Assembly (NCBI RefSeq): GCF_000369405.1
Contig: NZ_KB850000.1
Location: 948,373-1,012,372, forward strand
Direction: 5' to 3'
DNA: 64,000 nt
DNA from: Acinetobacter sp. ANC 3929
Lineage (GTDB): Bacteria; Pseudomonadota; Gammaproteobacteria; Pseudomonadales; Moraxellaceae
Position numbers and translations under genes: made by a program. How positions within the stretch are numbered: position 1 is the first letter of the stretch; each line of letters starts with the position of its first letter. Under the pieces are notes generated by a model that saw only the letters and a program-made list of their open reading frames with translations, ran no database searches and had not been told where the DNA came from. This document shows, in pieces, positions 47,971 to 54,662 of this stretch.

Positions 47971-48389
47971 TAGACTGAGCAATTTATTTATGTTTTGTTA
48001 TGGTTATAACATGCCATTATACAAAGACATACTGAAAGTGCTGACATCCATCTGAAAAATATCAAATCCCTATCGCCGCCTATGCTCAAAACATCAAGTT
48101 TTAATACCGATGATAAAAATGAAACGAATATCGAGTAGAGATATCTCAGCTTCCCTTCCAATTCATGCTCTCAGCAATCCTTTATGATGAGAAGGTTGAA
48201 AGAGAACTAAAATTTGTTCAATTGAGTAAAACACAAAATTTTAAAATATCTTAAAAGATATAAAAATATATAAATTGATATTTAAAATCTTAATTTATCT
48301 TATGAAAAAAGTCCAAAGCATCTCGGTTAAATTAAATATAATATTTAATATCAATATGATAAAAATTATTTATACATGCTTTGAAAAAG
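47971..48389. other. A+T-rich upstream region of the rtcB operon
   Basis: About 420 bases without a gene. The right half (48220-48389) is strongly A+T-rich, as expected for the bent DNA and enhancer sites upstream of sigma-54 promoters. It includes the palindrome ATATCTT-AA-AAGATAT at 48246-48261, about 130-145 bp before the -24 element and so a possible RtcR enhancer site. Confidence 0.45.
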
Positions 48390-48406
48390 TTGGCACACTC
48401 GCTGCA
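48390..48406 (+). promoter_or_regulatory. Sigma-54 promoter of the rtcB operon
   Basis: TTGGCACACTCGCTGCA agrees closely with the -24/-12 consensus (TGGCAC, then TTGCA after five bases, here with C for the first T). The GG and GC dinucleotides have the proper 10-bp spacing. Transcription would start near 48417-48419. RtcR, a sigma-54 activator, is encoded 1.8 kb away. Confidence 0.85.
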
Positions 48407-48448
48407 ATAGTATAGGCACACAGCATCAATGGGATCTTGTGAATATCA

Positions 48449-48475
48449 CCTGCCTGCGAACGCTTGGCAGGCAGG
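48449..48475 (+). other. Strong hairpin in the rtcB 5' untranslated region
   Basis: Perfect 9-bp stem CCTGCCTGC/GCAGGCAGG with a 9-nt loop, lying between the predicted transcription start and the rtcB ribosome binding site (AAAGGA at 48481-48486). It is by far the most G+C-rich stretch of this A+T-rich region. Confidence 0.8.
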
Positions 48476-48494
48476 CTTTGAAAGGAAAATGAAA

Positions 48495-49763
48495 ATGTCT
48501 GTCGTTGAACAAATCAACCAACAAGCTCAATTTGAACAAGAACAGCAACAACCTGCTTATCAGGTTCTGAAAAATGAAAAAAGTATGCCTGTGAAAATGT
48601 GGACCAATGGCGTACTTGTCGATGACAACTCAAAACAACAATTACTACAAACAGCACAAATGCCCTTTATTTATAAATGGATGGCAGTGATGCCAGACGT
48701 TCACTTTGGTTTAGGTGCAACGATTGGAAGTGTAATTCCAACCAAAGGTGCGATTATCCCTGCTGCAGTCGGTGTCGATATCGGCTGTGGAATGATGGCG
48801 ACTCGTACCAACTTAACCGCTTCTGATTTACCCGATAATTTATATGCTTTACGTACAGAGCTTGAGCGTTTGATTCCACACGGAATGACTAAACGTGGAC
48901 GAGATAAAGGTTCTTGGGAAACACCACCTGAAATGGTAGATCAAGCTTGGGCTGATTTAGTTGCAGATTTTGAGTTCATCTGTGCAAAACACCCTCGCCT
49001 AAAAAATACCAATAACCGTAAACAATTGGGAACTTTAGGGACAGGAAATCACTTTGTAGAAATCTGTTTGGATGAACACGATCACGTTTGGATTATGTTG
49101 CACTCAGGTTCACGCGGTGTCGGTAATGCCATCGGTAATCATTTTATTGAGCTTGCGCGTAAAGATATGCAAAAACACTTTATTAATTTACCCAATAAAA
49201 ATTTGGCGTATTTAGTTGAAGGAACAGAACATTTTAATGATTACTGGTTTGCTGTGGGTTGGGCACAACGTTTTGCCATGAAAAATCGTGAAATCATGAT
49301 GCAATCTGCGATTAAAGCTTTAGCAACGATTATTCCCAAGCCTTTTCAAGCACGATTGGAAGCCGTGAATTGCCACCATAATTACGTGGAAAAGGAAGAA
49401 CATTACGGCGAAGAAGTGATGGTGACCCGTAAAGGCGCTGTCCGTGCGCGTTTGGGGGAGTATGGAATTATCCCAGGTTCAATGGGTGCCAAGTCCTTTA
49501 TTGTTCGCGGTCTTGGAAATCAGGAATCATTTTGCTCGTGTTCGCATGGTGCAGGACGCGTAATGAGCCGTGCTGAAGCAAAACGTCGATTCACAGTGGA
49601 AGATCAAATTGCGCAGACTGAAGGTGTGGAATGCCGTAAAGATGCTGCTGTGATTGATGAAATTCCATCGGCCTATAAACCGATTGAAGATGTGATGAAA
49701 GCGCAACAGGATTTGGTTGAAGTGGTGTATACATTAAGACAAGTAGTATGTGTTAAGGGGTAG
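48495..49763 (+). CDS. rtcB: RNA-splicing ligase RtcB
   Basis: GTP- and Mn-dependent ligase that joins 2',3'-cyclic phosphate or 3'-phosphate RNA ends to 5'-hydroxyl ends. VGVDIGCGM carries the Mn-binding Asp and Cys. NCHHNYVEKEEHYGEE and GSMGAKSFIVRGLG follow, and the His of CSCSHGAGR fits the guanylylated residue. About 422 residues from the ATG at 48495, which has AAAGGA at good spacing. An upstream in-frame start would run through the hairpin. It is first in an operon with a DUF5677-like gene, a DIP1984 gene and rtcA. Confidence 0.95.
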   Translation: MSVVEQINQQAQFEQEQQQPAYQVLKNEKSMPVKMWTNGVLVDDNSKQQLLQTAQMPFIYKWMAVMPDVHFGLGATIGSVIPTKGAIIPAAVGVDIGCGMMATRTNLTASDLPDNLYALRTELERLIPHGMTKRGRDKGSWETPPEMVDQAWADLVADFEFICAKHPRLKNTNNRKQLGTLGTGNHFVEICLDEHDHVWIMLHSGSRGVGNAIGNHFIELARKDMQKHFINLPNKNLAYLVEGTEHFNDYWFAVGWAQRFAMKNREIMMQSAIKALATIIPKPFQARLEAVNCHHNYVEKEEHYGEEVMVTRKGAVRARLGEYGIIPGSMGAKSFIVRGLGNQESFCSCSHGAGRVMSRAEAKRRFTVEDQIAQTEGVECRKDAAVIDEIPSAYKPIEDVMKAQQDLVEVVYTLRQVVCVKG

Positions 49764-49767
49764 AATC

Positions 49768-50628
49768 ATGAATGCTAATGATTTTGAAAATGCATGTATA
49801 TCTTTAGATATAACAAATGATGATCTGCCAAAAGATCTAAATTTAGAAAATGTTAAAACTATGATTTATAAAAAAAGAATTGACAAACAACTAGAGATTT
49901 CACATAGGCTCCTCAATTTAGCTATTGAGATCTCTGCATGTAGCAAAGGTGACATGTTGATTGATTGTGCTTATTTATGCAAAATTACATTATTAAGGTT
50001 AATCAATCATTTTAAAACTTGCTTAGATTTAGCCAAAAATTCAAACTCAGATGTAAACCTAATATCTAGAAGTATATTTGAAGGAGGACTATACTTTTTC
50101 TATTTATCTCATGATCCGAAAAAAATTAGAGAGTGGCGACTTTATTCTTGTGTTGAAACACTAAAATTTATTACTTTAGCGGAAACAAATGAAGAAGATA
50201 TTCCACACGAATTATTTGAACAAATAAAACCTTATCAAGAGGAAATGGACAAAACTTTCAAAAAACAAGATGGGAAATACTACTCATCCTGGAAAAAAGG
50301 AATGTCCATTAAAGACATGGCATCAAAAACACCAAAATTCGGAAAATTGTACCACGATTATTACATCCCTCTTTCAGATTACCACCATTGGGGGGTATCT
50401 TCTTTAGCTTACCATTATCAAATAACTGAGGATAAGTTAGATATACAACCTGTTCAAAGTTCAGCATCTTTAGAAATGATTAGTAAATCTATTGATCTTG
50501 CAAACTCAAGTATTTATTCATTACTTGAAGCTTCAATCAGTATTTTTCATCTCGTTCAATTCAATAATGAACTCGAACAAATTATGAAAGATTTTTTAAA
50601 AATTCCATTTGCAAGAAAATTGGGTTAA
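49768..50628 (+). CDS. DUF5677-like protein inserted in the rtc operon
   Basis: An all-alpha protein of about 286 residues from the ATG at 49768; its site AAGGGG overlaps the rtcB stop. RSIFEGGLYFFYLSHDPKKIREWRLYSC near residue 105 is the DUF5677 pattern, and SDYHHWGVSSLAY near residue 205 the second conserved patch. No function is known for the family. It is clearly richer in A and T than rtcB and the next gene. It separates rtcB from DIP1984 with gaps of 4 bp on each side, so it is expressed with the repair genes. Confidence 0.7.
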   Translation: MNANDFENACISLDITNDDLPKDLNLENVKTMIYKKRIDKQLEISHRLLNLAIEISACSKGDMLIDCAYLCKITLLRLINHFKTCLDLAKNSNSDVNLISRSIFEGGLYFFYLSHDPKKIREWRLYSCVETLKFITLAETNEEDIPHELFEQIKPYQEEMDKTFKKQDGKYYSSWKKGMSIKDMASKTPKFGKLYHDYYIPLSDYHHWGVSSLAYHYQITEDKLDIQPVQSSASLEMISKSIDLANSSIYSLLEASISIFHLVQFNNELEQIMKDFLKIPFARKLG

Positions 50629-50632
50629 TCAC

Positions 50633-51091
50633 ATGAAACTCGCAGAAGCACTTTTACTTCGAAGCGATCAACAAAAAAAGCTCGCTTCATTAAAACAACG
50701 GATCAATGCCAATGTCTTGGTACAAGATGGTGATGAACCAAGCGAAGATCCAAATGAACTCATCAAACAAGTATTTGCTTTAATCCAAGAAAGCAATCAA
50801 CTGATTTGTCGTATTCATTTGACCAATGCACAAGCAAAGTTAGAAGACGGCAAAATACTGCTGTCTCTATTAAGCTTACGTGATAGTTATGCTGAGCAAC
50901 ATAAGATTCTGATTGATGCAATTACCAATACTCATCGTGAGCCAGATCGTTATAGTTCGCGTGAGATTAAATGGAAGAAGGTTATCCCTGTTTCTAGCTT
51001 GCAAAAACAAGCCGATGATATCAGCGCGAAACTACGCGATTTAAATATCAAAATTCAGGCTGCAAACTGGCAAATTGATTTAGTCGAATAG
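50633..51091 (+). CDS. DIP1984 family protein (septicolysin-like)
   Basis: A 152-residue coiled-coil-rich protein starting MKLAEALLLRSDQQKKLASLKQRINANVLVQDGD, with SSREIKWKKVIPVSSLQKQADDISAKLRDLN near the end, the DIP1984 family pattern. Biochemical function is unknown; the septicolysin name rests on old annotation. Placed inside the rtc operon it may assist RNA repair, but that is only inference from position. The ATG at 50633 is chosen because the family starts there. Confidence 0.82.
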   Translation: MKLAEALLLRSDQQKKLASLKQRINANVLVQDGDEPSEDPNELIKQVFALIQESNQLICRIHLTNAQAKLEDGKILLSLLSLRDSYAEQHKILIDAITNTHREPDRYSSREIKWKKVIPVSSLQKQADDISAKLRDLNIKIQAANWQIDLVE

Positions 51092-51101
51092 ACAATAAAT
51101 T

Positions 51102-51120
51102 TTGTGAATTTAGTTCACAA
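51102..51120 (+). other. Hairpin just after the DIP1984 gene
   Basis: Perfect 7-bp stem TTGTGAA/TTCACAA with a 5-nt loop, 11 bp after the stop codon. It lacks a T-run, so it is not a standard terminator. It could protect or process the operon message ahead of the structured element that follows. Confidence 0.6.
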
Positions 51121-51128
51121 TCACAGTT

Positions 51129-51322
51129 TGGACATACTGGGCGAGTACAAGATCCTGCGTTACTCCGATCTGAGGGATTGAAAATAATTCAGGCGGCTAT
51201 GGCAGCATGTGAGCCATGCATCAATCTTCACTGATTAGGCTCAGCACCATGTACTTCGTAAACCTTTGCCAAAAGCAAAGTCACGCGTTACTTCGCATTA
51301 CCATGTACTGACAGTATGTTCA
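51129..51322 (+). ncRNA. Candidate structured RNA element between DIP1984 and rtcA
   Basis: The 258-bp gap before rtcA is long for an operon and less A+T-rich than other gaps. Its ends pair: 51129-51139 with 51312-51322 (11 bp, one G-U). Just inside, 51144-51149 pairs with 51304-51309 (AGTACA/TGTACT). Internal stems are 51210-51215 with 51238-51243 (TGAGCC/GGCTCA) and 51264-51269 with 51275-51280 (CTTTGC/GCAAAG, loop CAAAA). Short words recur (CGTTACT, CATGTACT). It may be a structured RNA or a small inverted-repeat mobile element; no known family was recognised. Confidence 0.45.
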
Positions 51323-51349
51323 TTTAATTAAAAAATAAGGAAAATAGAC

Positions 51350-52405
51350 GTGAATAAAGCTTTGGCAAATATGCCAACAACCATCCAGATTGATGGTTCA
51401 CAAGGTGAAGGCGGTGGGCAAATTTTAAGAACAGCCCTTGCCCTTTCAATGATTACAGGTCAAGCATTTGAATTAATCAACATTCGTGCTGGTCGTAAAA
51501 AACCAGGTTTAATGCGTCAGCACTTAGTCTGTGTACAGGCATCCCAAAATATCAGCCAAGCTTATGTTGAGGGGGCTGAACTACATAGCCAACGTTTGTA
51601 CTTCGCGCCACAGCAGGTGCAAAGTGGAAAATACCAATTCCAAATTGGTTCTGCAGGCAGCACAACACTGGTTTTACAAACCCTCTTGCCTGCTTTGTTA
51701 TTACAAAATCAAGCCAGTGAACTCACGATCTCTGGTGGCACACATAACCCGCTTGCACCAACAGCGGATTTTATTGAACAATGTTTTTTTCCCGTATTAA
51801 AAAAACTGGGAATAGAAACTGAATTTAAATTAAACAAAGCGGGTTTTTTCCCGATTGGCGCAGGTGAAATTCACATCAAAATTCAGCCATGGCAACATCG
51901 AAACAGGCTAAGTTTATTAGAACGTGGTGCTTTGCAAAGTATAGGGGCTTTTGCAGCAGTATTAAATCTTTCAGAAGAAGCGCAAATCGCACAACGAGAA
52001 TTAGCGACTTTGAATAAAAGACTAAAGCTGGATACACAACAACAGTATCATTTAAAAGGGATAAGCCAAGGAAATACGGTATATGTCAAAGTTGAGCATC
52101 AACAGCATATTCAGCTATTTACGGCTTTAGGTGAAATGCGAAAAAGTGCAGAACAGATTGCCAATCACATGGCTGAAAAAGTGAAGCAATATATTACGTC
52201 TCAAGCTACAGTGGATGAATATTTAGCAGATCAATTGCTATTACCTTTGGCATTGGGCCAAGGCGGTGAATTTACGGCGCAATGTGTGAGCGAGCATACC
52301 CTTACTCAGGCCTCCATGATTGAAAAATTTATTGATTGTAAAATTGAATTTATCGAGTTGGATAAAACACTGTTTCAGGTTAATGTTAAAGAAGCTCATG
52401 AATGA
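51350..52405 (+). CDS. rtcA: RNA 3'-terminal phosphate cyclase
   Basis: Converts RNA 3'-phosphates to 2',3'-cyclic phosphates with ATP, preparing ends for RtcB. IDGSQGEGGGQILRTALALS is the N-terminal signature, and H316 in CVSEHTLTQ fits the adenylylated His. The 351-residue length is normal. The GTG at 51350 has AAGGA nine bases upstream; the next ATG (codon 8) would leave less spacing logic. Last gene of the rtc operon. Confidence 0.93.
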   Translation: MNKALANMPTTIQIDGSQGEGGGQILRTALALSMITGQAFELINIRAGRKKPGLMRQHLVCVQASQNISQAYVEGAELHSQRLYFAPQQVQSGKYQFQIGSAGSTTLVLQTLLPALLLQNQASELTISGGTHNPLAPTADFIEQCFFPVLKKLGIETEFKLNKAGFFPIGAGEIHIKIQPWQHRNRLSLLERGALQSIGAFAAVLNLSEEAQIAQRELATLNKRLKLDTQQQYHLKGISQGNTVYVKVEHQQHIQLFTALGEMRKSAEQIANHMAEKVKQYITSQATVDEYLADQLLLPLALGQGGEFTAQCVSEHTLTQASMIEKFIDCKIEFIELDKTLFQVNVKEAHE

Positions 52406-52415
52406 GCTTCTTTTT
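52388..52415 (+). terminator. Terminator at the end of rtcA
   Basis: Stem AAGAAGCTCAT/ATGAGCTTCTT followed by TTT, overlapping the rtcA stop codon. A strong end for the rtc operon. Confidence 0.85.
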
Positions 52416-52424
52416 ATTCGGAGC

Positions 52425-53885
52425 CTATTTAATCGACTCCAAAGCCGTCACCAACAACGTCCAGCATTTCTCTACGCTATCCACTTTAACCCGTTCCCCG
52501 GGTGCATGTGCCCCCTGAATATCAGGACCGAAAGACACCATCTGCAAATCTGGATAATGTTCTGCAATAATGCCACACTCCAGACCTGCATGAATCACTT
52601 TCAAATTGGGCTCAATTTTAAATGCGGATTGATACGCTTGTTGTAAGCATTTCAATGCAGCCGATTCTGGATTCGGTGTCCAACCTGATACTAACGGCGT
52701 TAATTCAGATTGAATCTGGAAATTTGCAAAGTGCTGTTGAATGTTCTGTGCAAAGGCTAACGCCTCCTGATTTACCATCGAACGAACCATAATTAGGGTC
52801 TTGGCTTCGTCTTTAGTCAGTTTGACCACACCGATATTATTCGATGTTTCGACCACGTCAGGTAAAGCAGTGCTCCATTGAGCAATGCCATATGGACAAG
52901 TTGCCAATGCTTTTAACCATGCCTGTTGCTGATGCAAGGCAATAACGTCATTTATCTGATTGGCATTTTGCTGTACGGTGATTTGTAGTTGATCATCAAT
53001 GCCTTGTAACTTTTGTTGCCATTCTGCTTTTGTTGCTGTCACAGCTTTTTCTAAGCCAGCCAGTTGATCTATTGTAATTGCAATGGTTGCTACAGCTTCA
53101 CGTGGGATAGCATTACGTGCTGTTCCACCGACAAACTCAACCAGTCGGCCATTGGATTGTGCCAAATAATCATTAAGAAAATTGGCTAAAATCACATTGG
53201 CATTCCCACGACCTAAATGAATATCAACCCCAGAATGACCACCTTTTAGGCCTGACACCAGTAAATCTACAAAGATTAAATCACCTGGTGCTGTTTCATA
53301 TTCAAGTGGCTGTCCTACTTCTAGATCAATACTGCCTGCACAGCCAAGATATAGCTCACCCCATTCTTCGGTATCGATATTAAAAAGCCATTGCCCAGTT
53401 AACACACCTGACTCAAGCAAACGAGCACCACTCATTCCAGCTTCTTCATCAATGGTTAATAGAACTTCAATCGGCCCATGGGCAATATCATTTGACTCTA
53501 ATACAGCCAGTGCAAGTGCAACACCAATCCCATTATCAGCACCTAAGGTGGTATTTTCAGCAATTAACCAGCCGTCTTTTAATACAGGTTGAATTGGATC
53601 TTTAAAAAAGTCATGTTGGGTTCCGCGATTTGCCTGAGTCACCATATCCAAGTGCCCTTGCAAAATCACACCAGCCGCTTGTTCTTTACCCGCAGTTGCC
53701 GCTTTTCGAATAATCAAGTTACCAATGTCATCGACATAGGTTTCCAAATTGCGCTGTTCTGCCCAATCTTTTAAATGCTGTCTTAACTGCTGTTCATGTT
53801 TGGAGGGTCGAGGAATCGTACATAAGGTCTCAAAATGTTGCCAAACCTTTTGGGGTGATAATTTAGAAAAATCAACCTGTATCAT
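52425..53885 (-). CDS. pepD: Aminoacyl-histidine dipeptidase (peptidase D)
   Basis: M20-family metallodipeptidase of 486 residues. LQGHLDMVTQ near residue 75 and ENTTLGADNGIGVA near residue 115 hold metal ligands. TIDEEAGMSGA carries the catalytic Glu, and HAGLECG (about 436) and IQGAHAPGE (about 460) complete the site. It breaks down Xaa-His and other dipeptides in the cytoplasm. Convergent with rtcA, sharing the terminator region between them. Confidence 0.93.
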   Translation of the reverse strand: MIQVDFSKLSPQKVWQHFETLCTIPRPSKHEQQLRQHLKDWAEQRNLETYVDDIGNLIIRKAATAGKEQAAGVILQGHLDMVTQANRGTQHDFFKDPIQPVLKDGWLIAENTTLGADNGIGVALALAVLESNDIAHGPIEVLLTIDEEAGMSGARLLESGVLTGQWLFNIDTEEWGELYLGCAGSIDLEVGQPLEYETAPGDLIFVDLLVSGLKGGHSGVDIHLGRGNANVILANFLNDYLAQSNGRLVEFVGGTARNAIPREAVATIAITIDQLAGLEKAVTATKAEWQQKLQGIDDQLQITVQQNANQINDVIALHQQQAWLKALATCPYGIAQWSTALPDVVETSNNIGVVKLTKDEAKTLIMVRSMVNQEALAFAQNIQQHFANFQIQSELTPLVSGWTPNPESAALKCLQQAYQSAFKIEPNLKVIHAGLECGIIAEHYPDLQMVSFGPDIQGAHAPGERVKVDSVEKCWTLLVTALESIK

Positions 53886-53988
53886 GCACCTGTACTCTCA
53901 AATAAAGCGTTTAAACCAATATACACCATACACCGAAAGGGTCATGATGTTAAATCACTTCATTTAAGATTGTATTCGTAAAATGAAC

Positions 53989-54372
53989 TTAGCTTTTCCA
54001 AACAAACTGAGAAAAACTATGTTCTGCTTTTAAGCTATTTTCCACTGCCTGAGCTAACTGGCGAATAATGCTTTGCGTCTCTATCTTTTCAAACCAAGCT
54101 TGTTCTTGCTGTGGATTGGCCGATATTTCACACAAAATATGACCTTCCGTATCTTGCTGAGAGCAGAGAATAGACAGTGGAAGTTGATGATTGTCGATAC
54201 GCACTTCAATTTTTTCATGCTCATGACGAATATGCTGGGCATCAAAGCCGTATTGTTCTAATTGCTTATACAATAATGCAGCCACATACTCTTGCGTGAT
54301 ATAGCATTCATTCGGTGGATGATCAACCACCCCATGTTTTGGGCAATCTGCTATAAATTGCAACGTTTTCAT
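53989..54372 (-). CDS. Hypothetical protein, 127 residues
   Basis: Soluble protein starting MKTLQFIADCPKHGVVDHPPNECYITQEYVAALLYKQLEQ. The early CPKHG and HPPNEC give two Cys and two His that could bind a metal. No signal, membrane part or known family is recognised. It stands alone, with about 100 bp to pepD and 290 bp of A+T-rich spacer to the aroA terminator upstream. Confidence 0.65.
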   Translation of the reverse strand: MKTLQFIADCPKHGVVDHPPNECYITQEYVAALLYKQLEQYGFDAQHIRHEHEKIEVRIDNHQLPLSILCSQQDTEGHILCEISANPQQEQAWFEKIETQSIIRQLAQAVENSLKAEHSFSQFVWKS

Positions 54373-54607
54373 GCTATTCCCTCTATTTTTATGTTTTTAA
54401 CTCTGGATCACAGAGTAAATCCGACGCGAACGGTAAGAATTATTATATATACAATTGTCTTTAATTGATTAGCTGATTGTCTTAGTTCTATGGCTAAATT
54501 GATAAATTTAGACCCGATTAGATATGTACATCTTCAAACCCATCATTTTTATTATTTAAGCGTTTTATTGTAGTATTTCACAAATTCTTTTTATGAATAA
54601 ATACATA

Positions 54608-54652
54608 AAAAAAGCAGCATTTAACTTATTAATTAAGCTAAACACTGCCTTT
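54608..54652 (-). terminator. Terminator after tyrA-aroA
   Basis: Long stem of about 15 bp, counting G-U pairs, formed by GCAGTGTTTAGCTTA and TAAGTTAAATGCTGC on the minus strand, followed by a T-run. It begins about 10 bp beyond the aroA stop. Confidence 0.75.
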
Positions 54653-54662
54653 TCAAATCAAC

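Noticed and set aside
48429..48494. Upstream start for rtcB giving 444 residues
   Set aside because: It would translate the 9-bp hairpin and lacks a ribosome binding site. The ATG at 48495 has AAAGGA and fits the family N terminus.
51092..51349. A normal tRNA gene before rtcA
   Set aside because: No cloverleaf with a GGTTC-type T loop and 7-bp acceptor stem could be placed, so only a general structured element is reported.
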